13,007 nt of DNA from an uncultured Caryophanales bacterium (lineage in GTDB: Bacteria > Bacillota_I > Bacilli_A > RF39 > UBA660), in NCBI GenBank assembly GCA_947065955.1, contig CAMSXY010000018.1, forward strand, positions 1 to 13,007, in the 5' to 3' direction. The notes under the pieces are model-generated. The model was not told the origin of the DNA. It did no database searches and worked only from the letters and a program-made list of their open reading frames with translations. Below, in pieces: positions 1-6,781 of the stretch. A program made the translations under genes and the position numbers. The first letter of the stretch is position 1. Each line of letters starts with the position of its first letter.

Positions 1-54
1 CATGACCTTATCCGTCAAGCGGCTAATCTGTTTCTGTTGTCCGTCCACTTTGAC
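1..54. other. Foreign-looking contig edge, probable chimeric join
   Basis: These 54 bases have 26 G/C (48%), against 20 of 60 (33%) in the next 60 bases. The surface-protein frame to the right runs normally up to residues FAIR and then loses all resemblance to the family pattern I know, which continues with RPVxYLKS. On the minus strand a different frame is fully open here and reads like a higher-GC coding piece (VKVDGQQKQISRLTDKVM). I infer a chimeric or misassembled contig end; a real recombination breakpoint is the alternative. The exact junction, around 52-55, is uncertain by a few bases. Confidence 0.5.
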
Positions 55-839
55 GAATAGCAAATGTATCAGACACATCATAACTATCTGTAACACTACC
101 ATTAAAATCCACACGTAATGCATGATCCACAAGAACAAAATCAGGAACAAGTGTCCACTCTTTCTCCCCAAGGAATAACCAATTTGTGCTGATACACAAA
201 GAATTACTATATTCGTATAATACCTTCGATGTTTTATAACACCCACTACTTGCATAACCATAATCACAAGCATTTAGAATTCCAATATATCCTTGCACAG
301 TTACTGTAGTAGATCCCTTCCCAGGAGTATTTCCTTCATAAGCATAAATCTGTTCTGTTGTAATATTTGCTGTACTCCAACCACCTGTCCTCCATGACGC
401 ATTTTCCACCATATTTTTATAAGTTTTAGCCAGTTCATTATAATAACTCGTATTTAGATAATGATATAAACTACTATTTTCCCAATCATTTTTCCACCAC
501 TATCCCACGACATATCTTTAATGGAATCGTTTTTTATAATTTTTATCTTCCCATCAAAAATTCCAATCATTCTCCACAATTCGTTATTAAATAATACATA
601 ATTATTTGGATTTTTCCCAGTATACCTAAGAAATGATATGTCCATTTGGAATATTTTCTTTTGCTAGAGTATAAAGCTCCTCGACCGCTTCCTGCACATT
701 CGAAACATTGGAATCTATATGTGCGTAAGTTACCTCCCTACTCTCTAGAAACGTTGTTGCCATAACGCTTATTCCTCCTAAAGATAATCCAATAATCAGT
801 CCAATAAATACTTTTAAATTTCTCTTTATTTTTTTTCAT
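55..839 (-). pseudogene. Secreted surface/pilin-like protein, three frameshifts, 3' end missing
   Basis: One protein is spread over three frames. The likely start is ATG at 839-837, preceded by a GGGAGAGGTG ribosome binding site. Removing one A from the A8 run (829-836) gives MKKIKRNLKVFIGLIIGLSL, a basic N-terminus plus hydrophobic segment ending near SVMA, as in a signal or anchor peptide. This frame continues through NVQEAVEELY to a TAG stop. Removing one G near 642-643 joins ENIPN to DISFLRYTGKNPNNYV. Adding one A to the A5 run (489-493) joins SGGK to NDWENSSLYHYLNTSYYNEL and then to a Trp/Tyr/Gly-rich C-terminal domain (GYIGILNACDYGYASSG, STNWLF). I recall this layout (hydrophobic N-terminus, NVQxAIDELY, RYTGxNPNNYV, WxxGG, YIGxxYxSDYGYA) from many uncharacterised proteins of gut Bacillota; the function is unknown. 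The 3' end is lost at the contig edge. Low-coverage sequence error and true gene decay both fit. Confidence 0.7.
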
Positions 840-889
840 CTGCACCTCTCCCAAGACTAATTTATCACACTTAAAAAAAGCATAAAGAG

Positions 890-925
890 AAAAAAAAGAC
901 ATTTTCTTAGGATTCATGTCTTTTA
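890..925 (-). terminator. Rho-independent terminator of the amidase gene
   Basis: A 9-bp perfect inverted repeat, AAAAGACAT (894-902) and ATGTCTTTT (916-924), has a 13-nt loop. Read on the minus strand it is followed by a run of eight T, about 40 nt after the amidase stop codon. The stem is A/U rich, so its strength is uncertain. Confidence 0.6.
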
Positions 926-964
926 TAATAAATATATATCGATTTTTTCATTAGATTATTTAAA

Positions 965-2752
965 TTACATTTCCAATAGTTCGCCTTCCTCATAAGGTTT
1001 TATTCTTTTACCTCTAAGGAAGAAAATAAAACTTCCTACAATAAAAATCAAAACAACTAAAGAACAAATTTCTAACATCTGTCTTCTTTGAAGTTCCTCA
1101 GCTTGTTGTTTTTTTAAAACAATAATCTCAGCAGGACGTCTTTCATAACGATCAATCAATTCTAAGATAATCGCATCTAGATCTACATAAGAATCATAAT
1201 GTAGAAAAAATTTTTGAACATCTAAAGTAAGATCTGAATAATCTTCTGTTTGAAAATTTTCATAATAATCTTGTAACTTAAAGACATCTTCTGCAACTTC
1301 ATAAAGAGAGGGTGCTATAGAGGGATTTTTATATACATGCGTTTTTGCCTGATAAGCATAAGCAACCTGATAAATTAACTCCTCCTTATTTGCAAGAGAA
1401 AGAAGATCCACACCATAAGGAAATTCATTATAATATCCAACAGGCATTGTCAAAGTAGGAAATCCAGTTTGTGGAGCTATCGCCCAACTAATACTAGATA
1501 TAGAATTTCCCTTTGCATTAGCTAAAAGTCTTGTTTGCTCCATTAAAGTAGGATATAAAACAACATCCACTTCGTTCTTTTCAAACTGAGTTGTAATATG
1601 TTTTTTAAAGCTTTCCCTTTCTTTCATCAATTGGCTATAGTAAGAAGTATTACGAAAATCACTGGTACAATAATAATTCAAATCCCCCAAAGGATTCACA
1701 TAGGCTTTTGTTTTAACCAAATCATTAAAACTTCTTATTTGACTATTTGTCCCTTCAATATACTGGTTAAAATCATAACAAAATGTTTCCCCGATAAATT
1801 TATAATACCCATTATAAAAATAAGTAATAGGTACAATTTCTGCCCCTAAACTTTTCAGTTCTTCTAAAGCAGAATTTACCAAAGCACGTATTCCCCGATT
1901 AGAAGAATAAAGATAAGGAGTTAAAACACCGATTCGAATTCCTGTTAAATCTTTTTTTAAAGAAGTTTCATAAGATATTTTATTATCTGTTAAAATAGAA
2001 AGAAGAATTGCATTATCTTCAACATTCCTTGTAATAGGTCCAACAACATCTCTAGAGTCATCAAATTTAATAACTCCTGCTGTATTCACAAGACCATAAG
2101 TACTACGCATCCCAACAACACCATTAGCAGAAGAGGGAACTCGAATCGATACACCTGTATCTGTTCCAATACCTGCAACAGCCAAATTTGCTGCTACTGC
2201 AACAGCGGTTCCGCCAGAAGAACCATAAGATGTATATTTTGTATGATAGGCATTTGTAACTTTTCCAAAACTACTATTCGATTCCGCTGCATAAAGGGCA
2301 AATTCACTCATATTGGTTTTTCCAATTACAATAGCACCCGCATCCAAAAGTTTTTGTATCAAAGGTGCATTTTGATAAGGATAAGAATCTAAAAGAGCCT
2401 TCGTCCCTGCAGTTGTAGGAAATCCCACAACATCAATATTATCTTTAACAGCAATAGGAAGTCCATGAATTAAGCTTCTTCTTCCTTTTTCTCGATATTC
2501 TAAATCCATTTGGCGAGCTTGTTCCAAAGCATTTTCATTTAAAGTAATAAAAGCATGATACTGCGAATCATAAGCCTCAATCCGTTCCAAATAAAATTTC
2601 ATAAGCGATTCATAGGTTAAATATCCCTTATCAATAGCTTCTTGAATTTCATAAATATTCATACAAGTAGGATCCACAGGTAAACTAGTAGATGCTAAAG
2701 CAGAAACATTAGGAAATAAAAAAAGCAGAAAAAAGCAAAGGATCCTTTTCAT
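965..2752 (-). CDS. Secreted, membrane-anchored amidase-signature (AS) family hydrolase
   Basis: The 595-residue protein belongs to the amidase signature family (GatA/FAAH-type fold), which hydrolyses C-N amide bonds. The Lys-cisSer-Ser triad is visible: K103 in HGLPIAVKDN, S178 in YGSSGG and nucleophile S202 in GTDTGVSIR; the 24-residue Ser-Ser spacing matches FAAH. Val201 replaces the usual second Gly of GGSIR. An N-terminal signal peptide (about 1-20, cleavage after ALA) and a C-terminal membrane segment (about 563-579) followed by RGKRIK predict an enzyme held on the outer face of the membrane. A helical stretch rich in Glu, Arg and Gln (about 525-560) may be a stalk. The roughly 115-residue tail is longer than in typical cytoplasmic amidases. 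It is therefore not the tRNA amidotransferase subunit GatA, and no gatC or gatB is adjacent. The substrate is unknown; peptides or wall-derived amides are plausible. The start is supported by a GGGGGTG ribosome binding site. Confidence 0.85.
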   Translation of the reverse strand: MKRILCFFLLFLFPNVSALASTSLPVDPTCMNIYEIQEAIDKGYLTYESLMKFYLERIEAYDSQYHAFITLNENALEQARQMDLEYREKGRRSLIHGLPIAVKDNIDVVGFPTTAGTKALLDSYPYQNAPLIQKLLDAGAIVIGKTNMSEFALYAAESNSSFGKVTNAYHTKYTSYGSSGGTAVAVAANLAVAGIGTDTGVSIRVPSSANGVVGMRSTYGLVNTAGVIKFDDSRDVVGPITRNVEDNAILLSILTDNKISYETSLKKDLTGIRIGVLTPYLYSSNRGIRALVNSALEELKSLGAEIVPITYFYNGYYKFIGETFCYDFNQYIEGTNSQIRSFNDLVKTKAYVNPLGDLNYYCTSDFRNTSYYSQLMKERESFKKHITTQFEKNEVDVVLYPTLMEQTRLLANAKGNSISSISWAIAPQTGFPTLTMPVGYYNEFPYGVDLLSLANKEELIYQVAYAYQAKTHVYKNPSIAPSLYEVAEDVFKLQDYYENFQTEDYSDLTLDVQKFFLHYDSYVDLDAIILELIDRYERRPAEIIVLKKQQAEELQRRQMLEICSLVVLIFIVGSFIFFLRGKRIKPYEEGELLEM

Positions 2753-2775
2753 TAAAACACCCCCATATAATAATG

Positions 2776-2798
2776 AAAAAGCAAATCTTACGATTCGC
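2776..2798 (-). terminator. Rho-independent terminator of the FxLYD-like lipoprotein gene
   Basis: On the minus strand GCGAATC, loop GTAA, GATTTGC forms a 7-bp stem with one G-U pair, followed by five T. It starts directly after the lipoprotein stop codon. It separates that gene from the amidase 46 bp downstream, which has a TATTAT-like element just before its ribosome binding site. Confidence 0.7.
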
Positions 2799-3218
2799 TT
2801 ATTTCACTACCTTATACTCAACCGTTTTTGCGCGCATTAAATCAACATCTACACTTCCAGTAAGAACTTTTACTCCACCTGCAGCAAGTCCATCTGAAAA
2901 ATCTGTATTTTCAATGGTCGTAAGTACATTTCCGTTTTCATCTTTATAAATGATTTGAATACTTTTCACTGCAATAGGAGAAGTGGTTGTATTCATAATT
3001 TGTACACTAACACGTGAAAGATTATTTTCTCTTATAACCGATACACTAGAGAATTTAATACCATCTACTTCTTTTTCAGCAATAATATCTGCTGTTGTAT
3101 TGGCTGTTGTTTTTGGATCCTCCGTATAATCTGCTCTTGGGGGATTTTTTTTATTATTACAAGCGGTTAATGTAAAAGCCATTCCAACAACTGCAAGAGC
3201 TATTAAAAATTTCTTCAT
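2799..3218 (-). CDS. Small lipoprotein with FxLYD-like domain
   Basis: The 139-residue protein starts at ATG 3218, seven nucleotides after a perfect AAGGAGG site. A longer open frame to 3269 exists, but it would run through the promoter, so I reject that start. The N-terminus MKKFLIALAVVGMAFTLTAC is a lipoprotein signal with lipobox LTAC, giving a diacylglyceryl Cys20 and an anchor on the outer membrane face. A Thr/Asn/Asp-rich linker (about 21-50) leads to a single beta-rich domain (about 55-139). This domain carries the pattern of FxLYD-type domains: a strand with VQIMNTTTSP, then IQIIYKDENGNVL, then a Gly-rich turn and a final strand. The function is unknown; such domains are common in extracellular Bacillota proteins. 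The gene has its own strong promoter and terminator, so it is probably transcribed alone. Confidence 0.8.
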   Translation of the reverse strand: MKKFLIALAVVGMAFTLTACNNKKNPPRADYTEDPKTTANTTADIIAEKEVDGIKFSSVSVIRENNLSRVSVQIMNTTTSPIAVKSIQIIYKDENGNVLTTIENTDFSDGLAAGGVKVLTGSVDVDLMRAKTVEYKVVK

Positions 3219-3240
3219 GAGTACCTCCTTATTTTGTCTT

Positions 3241-3269
3241 ATTATAACACAGGTTTTTAAAATGTTCAA
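3241..3269 (-). promoter_or_regulatory. Sigma-A promoter of the lipoprotein gene
   Basis: On the minus strand a TTGAAC -35 box (3264-3269) and a TATAAT -10 box (3241-3246) are separated by exactly 17 bp, with an extended -10 TG. The -35 box overlaps the stop codon of rluB upstream. This near-consensus promoter also helps fix the lipoprotein start at 3218. Confidence 0.8.
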
Positions 3270-3985
3270 TTATTTTTTACAAAAGCATACAATTTTTTTA
3301 CTTCCTTCGGATTTAAATATCGATATTCCCCTGAATGCAATCCCTTCAAATTCAAAAAAGCAACTTTTTCCCTTTTTAATTTCAAAACAGAATGCCCAAC
3401 ACTTTCAAACATTTTCTTCACCTGATGATTTTTTCCCTCATGTATAATAATTTCAACAACACTTGTACCATTTTTATAATCTACGCTTTTTACACGAACC
3501 TTAGATGAAGAAGTTTTTTTCCCATCTATAAAAACTCCCTGTTTTAATAATCGAATTTCTTCTCCTTTTAAAATACCCGCAATCTTTGCAACATACACCT
3601 TATCAATACGATTTTTAGGATGAATCAAAAGATTAGTAAGATCCCCATCATTAGTTAAAAGCAAAAGCCCTGTCGTATCATAATCCAAACGCCCTACAGG
3701 ATAAACTCGTACGCTTGTATCTATAAGATCTAAAACTGTTTTTCTCATTTTTTCATCTTTTACAGTAGATACCACACCTCTTGGTTTATTTAAAAGGATA
3801 TAAACCTTTTCATCCTTTTCCAAAACTTTACCATCAATCCTAATTTCAACATTTTCATCTACTTTTAAACCCAATTCTGAAACACGATTCCCGTTTACAA
3901 ATACTTTACCCTCTTTTATATATTCCTCTGCTTTTCTTCTAGAACAATATCCACGATTTGCGATAACCTTTTGTAGTCTTTCCAT
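3266..3985 (-). CDS. rluB: Ribosomal large-subunit pseudouridine synthase, RluB family
   Basis: The 239-residue cytoplasmic protein isomerises a uridine of 23S rRNA to pseudouridine; in Bacillus and E. coli RluB acts on helix 80 near the peptidyl-transferase centre. An N-terminal S4 RNA-binding domain (about 1-60, MERLQKVIANRGYCSRRKAE) is followed by the catalytic domain, with the family signature GRLDYDTTGLLLLTNDG and catalytic Asp101. Further conserved stretches are LLNKPRG (64-70) and IHEGKNHQVKKM (181-192). ATG 3985 is preferred over an upstream in-frame start at 4030: it has an AGGTGA site at proper spacing, and the S4 domain begins right there. The upstream alternative would place the promoter inside the gene. 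The position next to spmB, spmA and dacB repeats the Bacillus subtilis order. RsuA/RluE/RluF relatives share the fold, but the order favours RluB. Confidence 0.9.
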   Translation of the reverse strand: MERLQKVIANRGYCSRRKAEEYIKEGKVFVNGNRVSELGLKVDENVEIRIDGKVLEKDEKVYILLNKPRGVVSTVKDEKMRKTVLDLIDTSVRVYPVGRLDYDTTGLLLLTNDGDLTNLLIHPKNRIDKVYVAKIAGILKGEEIRLLKQGVFIDGKKTSSSKVRVKSVDYKNGTSVVEIIIHEGKNHQVKKMFESVGHSVLKLKREKVAFLNLKGLHSGEYRYLNPKEVKKLYAFVKNN

Positions 3986-4000
3986 GCAATCACCTAACTT

Positions 4001-4009
4001 ATTATAACA
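4001..4009 (-). promoter_or_regulatory. Extended -10 promoter element of rluB
   Basis: On the minus strand TGTTATAAT is a full extended -10 (TG, n, TATAAT at 4001-4006), 15 bp before the rluB start. No good -35 is visible (TGGTGG at 17 bp), as expected for extended -10 promoters. I see no clear terminator between spmB and rluB, so rluB may be read both from the operon and from this element. Confidence 0.55.
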
Positions 4010-4036
4010 CACAAAAAACTTTTCCACCATATCTTT

Positions 4037-4558
4037 TCAAAAAAGGAATTTTACAATAAGGATACTCGCTAAAATACCAACAAAATCAGCAAATAATCCA
4101 GCCCATAAGGCGTAACGGATTTTTTTAATACCAATACTTCCAAAATATAAAGTAAGAACATAAAACGTAGTATCCGTAGAGCCCTGTATAACAGACGCTA
4201 AAGTTCCAACAAAACCATCGGGTCCAAAAGATTCATAAATAGAGTTTAAAAGAGCAAGTGTGCTACTTCCAGAAATAGGACGCATAATCATCATATAAAA
4301 AATCTCAACAGGAATTTTAATCATTTGTAAAAAAGGATCTATAATTTGTAAAAAAACACCTAAAACGTTGCTTTTTACAAAAATATTTACACCAAGTAAC
4401 ATAGCAAGTAGACACGGAAACATCGATAAAATCATAGGAAAACTATCTTTCGCACCATTTAAAAAAGAATCATAAACATCTACCTTTTTAAAAACTCCAT
4501 AAAGTATAATCACAAAAACAATGAGGGGTATTAACAAATTTGAAATAAATTCAATCAT
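4037..4558 (-). CDS. spmB: Spore maturation protein B, Gate-domain membrane protein
   Basis: The 173-residue integral membrane protein has several hydrophobic segments (about 5-23, 40-65, 80-95, 125-145, 150-172). It carries the signature MRPISGSSTLALL, then QGSTDTTFYVLTLYFGSIGIKK and FADFVGILAS, matching Bacillus SpmB (about 178 aa) nearly end to end. SpmA and SpmB belong to the nucleoside-recognition (Gate) membrane family. In Bacillus they act with DacB in lowering spore-core water and in heat resistance; the transported substrate is not established. ATG 4558 has an AAGGAG site five bases upstream and overlaps the 3' end of spmA by 8 bp, so translation is probably coupled. Homologues also occur in non-sporulating bacteria, so the gene alone does not prove sporulation. 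Confidence 0.9.
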   Translation of the reverse strand: MIEFISNLLIPLIVFVIILYGVFKKVDVYDSFLNGAKDSFPMILSMFPCLLAMLLGVNIFVKSNVLGVFLQIIDPFLQMIKIPVEIFYMMIMRPISGSSTLALLNSIYESFGPDGFVGTLASVIQGSTDTTFYVLTLYFGSIGIKKIRYALWAGLFADFVGILASILIVKFLF

Positions 4559-5129
4559 ATTTTCTCCTTAATAAGCGATCCATAAAAAGCCCTGCAAAGG
4601 TTGAACACACAGTTGCCAAAAGACATAAAAGAACAATCGAGGTAGGATTTTGACTTCCATACATCATTCGAAGAGAAATGATCGTCGTTGGAATAATTGT
4701 AAGACCACTTGTATTTAAAACTAAAAAAGTAATCATACTTTTAGAAGCCACTTTTTTATTTGGATTTATTTCTTGCAAAGAACTCATCGCTTTTAAACCA
4801 AAAGGGGTAGCCGCATTTCCAAGCCCCATCATATTAGCTACCATATTAGAGGCAATAAAACCAAGCGATTCATGCCCAGCAGGAATTTCAGGAAAAATTT
4901 TCAAAAGAAGCGGAGAAATCCACTTAGTAACTTTTTGAATAAAACCAGAATCTGTTGCAATACGCATAATACCAAGCCATAAAGCCATAACTGGAAAAAT
5001 ACGAAAAGCCATATCTAAACTAGTTTTTGTACTATTTAAAATTTCTTCATTAACAACCTCTACCTGTCCTGTAAAAACACAAAACAAAATACCACTTAAT
5101 AAAAAAAATGCCCATATTTTATTTACCAT
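4551..5129 (-). CDS. spmA: Spore maturation protein A, Gate-domain membrane protein
   Basis: The 192-residue membrane protein is the partner of SpmB. It shows the family blocks NMMGLGNAATPFGLKAM and SKSMITFLVLNTSGLTIIPT, with four to five hydrophobic segments. I place the start at ATG 5129: it gives MVNKIW, matching the MVNIIW start I recall for Bacillus SpmA. A GGGGTGG site lies 11 bases upstream. An in-frame GTG at 5144 has no ribosome binding site of its own. The start overlaps the end of the carboxypeptidase gene by 7 bp, and the 3' end overlaps spmB by 8 bp, so dacB-spmA-spmB form one translationally coupled operon. It probably works with SpmB and DacB on the cell envelope. Confidence 0.9.
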   Translation of the reverse strand: MVNKIWAFFLLSGILFCVFTGQVEVVNEEILNSTKTSLDMAFRIFPVMALWLGIMRIATDSGFIQKVTKWISPLLLKIFPEIPAGHESLGFIASNMVANMMGLGNAATPFGLKAMSSLQEINPNKKVASKSMITFLVLNTSGLTIIPTTIISLRMMYGSQNPTSIVLLCLLATVCSTFAGLFMDRLLRRKYD

Positions 5130-6211
5130 AAATTTCGAAACCACCCCGCTATTTTTTCAAAAAAACCAGCCTTCTTTTGTTCTAATTTACGAATATATAA
5201 AAAGTCTTTATAAATTTCCTTTTCGCCTAAAAAAACACGAATTTCTCCTACAGAATCCCCACTTTGATAGTGTGGTTTTTTCTCTAATTCTATTTTTAAA
5301 TAAACATTTTCCTTTTCAGTCTCATCCAAAGGATAGGAAAAATCATTATGAAGTTCAAAAGAAACATCTTTATAATACGTTTCATTGAGAATTTCGATTT
5401 CTCCTGTTTTTAATATCTTATAGCTTTTAAAAAGGGAAAATGCTTCTTCAAATAAATTTTGATGGTCTAAAAAATCATTTCCATCGTTTAAAGTAACCGC
5501 AACTAGATTTAAATCATCTTTAGAGGCTGTTGTAACTAAAGTACGGCGCGCAATATCTGTAAAACCCGTTTTTCCTCCTGTAATATAATCTAAATTATGT
5601 AACAACTTATTTTTATTCGTCCAAGAATATACATTTTGATTTGTTTTAAGTGAATAATGTTTTGTCGACACAATTTGCCTATATACCTCATTTTTCATAG
5701 CATAACTTGTAAGAAGAGCCATATCATAAGCTGTGGAAAAATTTCCTACCCCATCTATATCAAGTCCAGAAGGATTATGAAATTCACTATTTTTCATACC
5801 AATTTCTTTAGCTTTTTCGTTCATTTTTTCTACAAACTTATCAACACTTCCAGAAGTATGATATGCAATAGCCAAAGCAGCATCGTTTCCACTTCGAAGC
5901 ATAAGTCCATACAGAAGATCCTTTAAAGTAAGTTGTTCCCCATGTTTAATATAAATACCAGATCCATACGCAGTATCCACTTCATTTCCAATTGTTACAA
6001 CTTTATTTAAATCAACTTCTTCAATAGCAACAATAGCTGTCATAATCTTAGATATACTAGCAATACTTCGAACATTATGAATATTATGACTATAAAAAAT
6101 ACGACCACTATCCATATCCATTAAAATAGAACTTGTTGCACTTGTAGAAAAAGCATAGATCTTAGGTATAAATAAAAACAAAAGAGTTAAGAAAAACAAT
6201 ACTTTTTTCAT
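5123..6211 (-). CDS. dacB: D-alanyl-D-alanine carboxypeptidase (PBP5-type, DacB/DacF-like)
   Basis: The 362-residue serine peptidase (family S11) removes the terminal D-Ala from peptidoglycan stem peptides outside the membrane. Signal peptide: about 1-20, ending KIYA. Catalytic motifs: SISK with nucleophile Ser52 and Lys55, SGN at 107-109, and KTG at 214-216 in TGGKTGFT. A C-terminal beta-rich PBP5_C-type region (about 265-340) ends in an amphipathic helix (AGFFEKIAGWFRNLW) that would bind the membrane. ATG 6211 has an AGGTGAT site; an in-frame start at 6247 lies upstream of the promoter element and is rejected. The downstream spmA-spmB order equals the Bacillus sporulation operon, which favours DacB (PBP5*). 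DacA or DacF remain possible by sequence alone. The enzyme shows that the organism has a peptidoglycan wall. Confidence 0.88.
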   Translation of the reverse strand: MKKVLFFLTLLFLFIPKIYAFSTSATSSILMDMDSGRIFYSHNIHNVRSIASISKIMTAIVAIEEVDLNKVVTIGNEVDTAYGSGIYIKHGEQLTLKDLLYGLMLRSGNDAALAIAYHTSGSVDKFVEKMNEKAKEIGMKNSEFHNPSGLDIDGVGNFSTAYDMALLTSYAMKNEVYRQIVSTKHYSLKTNQNVYSWTNKNKLLHNLDYITGGKTGFTDIARRTLVTTASKDDLNLVAVTLNDGNDFLDHQNLFEEAFSLFKSYKILKTGEIEILNETYYKDVSFELHNDFSYPLDETEKENVYLKIELEKKPHYQSGDSVGEIRVFLGEKEIYKDFLYIRKLEQKKAGFFEKIAGWFRNLW

Positions 6212-6221
6212 AATATCACCT

Positions 6222-6230
6222 ATAATACCA
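6222..6230 (-). promoter_or_regulatory. Extended -10 promoter element of dacB-spmA-spmB
   Basis: On the minus strand TGGTATTAT gives TG, one base and TATTAT (6222-6227), 10 bp before the dacB start. This is close to the ribosome binding site, so the leader would be very short. No convincing -35 lies 16-18 bp upstream (AATTTG or ATTTGT). A sporulation sigma factor could use different boxes; none is evident. Confidence 0.4.
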
Positions 6231-6269
6231 TATGAAAAAAAGGACAAATTATGTTTAAGGTTTTTTTAC

Positions 6270-6305
6270 AAAAAAAAGATATATTGGATTTCCCTATATC
6301 TTTTT
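6270..6305 (-). terminator. Terminator after nrdD-dut, possibly bidirectional
   Basis: A 10-bp perfect stem, AAAAGATATA (6274-6283) and TATATCTTTT (6295-6304), has an 11-nt loop and a T run on the minus-strand exit side. It begins about 20 nt after the dut stop. The plus-strand exit also has five T, but no plus-strand gene precedes it. Confidence 0.75.
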
Positions 6306-6324
6306 ACAAATAATAATTTTTAAA

Positions 6325-6771
6325 CTATTTCCTTCCAGTAGAACCAAATTTTCCTTCCCCACGCTCTGTACTTTCTAAAAAATCAACTTCTTCAAAAGCA
6401 ACTTTCAAAAAAGGCATTATAACCATCTGTGCAATCCGTTCATTCACTTCAATAATCTGCTTTTTTCTACTGTGATTATATAAAGCAACTATAATCTCTC
6501 CGCGATAATCCGCATCAATTACTCCAACTTTATTCGCAGGAGCAAGACCTCTTTTACAAGAAATACCGCTTCTAGCATAAATAAAACCAGCATAACCAAC
6601 AGGAATTTCCATTGCAAGACCAGTATTGATAAATACTGTATCCCCTGGAAAAATAGTCAGATCTTCTTTTAGACAAGCATGTAAATCAAAACCAGCTGAA
6701 TAATCTGTTCCATAAAAGGGAAGAATAGCACCTTCCCGTACCTTTTTCACTTTTAAAACAATATTTTCCAT
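6325..6771 (-). CDS. dut: Trimeric dUTP diphosphatase
   Basis: The 148-residue cytoplasmic enzyme hydrolyses dUTP to dUMP and pyrophosphate, keeping uracil out of DNA and feeding dTMP synthesis. All five dUTPase motifs are in order: DYSAGFDLHA (23-32), ARSGI (66-70), GVIDADYRGE (83-92, catalytic Asp86), ERIAQMV (111-117) and RGEGKFGSTG (137-146). Motif 5 keeps the Phe that stacks on uracil but has Lys where many members have a second Gly. The length is normal for the homotrimeric class. ATG 6771 is chosen because the beta-sheet core starts there and an AGGA site lies 8 bases upstream, overlapping the nrdD stop. The gene begins 10 bases after nrdD, so the two are co-transcribed and linked in dNTP supply. 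Confidence 0.93.
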   Translation of the reverse strand: MENIVLKVKKVREGAILPFYGTDYSAGFDLHACLKEDLTIFPGDTVFINTGLAMEIPVGYAGFIYARSGISCKRGLAPANKVGVIDADYRGEIIVALYNHSRKKQIIEVNERIAQMVIMPFLKVAFEEVDFLESTERGEGKFGSTGRK

Positions 6772-6781
6772 CTTACAATTC

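Noticed and set aside
454..839. Programmed frameshifting to make the surface protein
   Set aside because: Three shifts in both directions would be needed, and no slippery heptamer with a pseudoknot is apparent; error or decay is simpler.
845..880. TGTGATAAAT as the -10 of the broken surface-protein gene
   Set aside because: It matches TATAAT at only four of six positions and has no -35 partner, so it was not listed as a promoter.
1598..1849. Plus-strand open frame of 83 codons inside the amidase gene
   Set aside because: It is antisense to a well-supported family gene, has no ribosome binding site and no domain resemblance; it is a shadow of AT-rich coding DNA.
3217..3447. Plus-strand open frame over the 3' end of rluB and the lipoprotein promoter
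   Set aside because: It opposes rluB and the strong minus-strand promoter, has no ribosome binding site and has low-complexity content.
5130..5144. GTG at 5144 as the start of spmA
   Set aside because: No ribosome binding site precedes it, and the ATG at 5129 gives the MVNxIW start expected from Bacillus SpmA.
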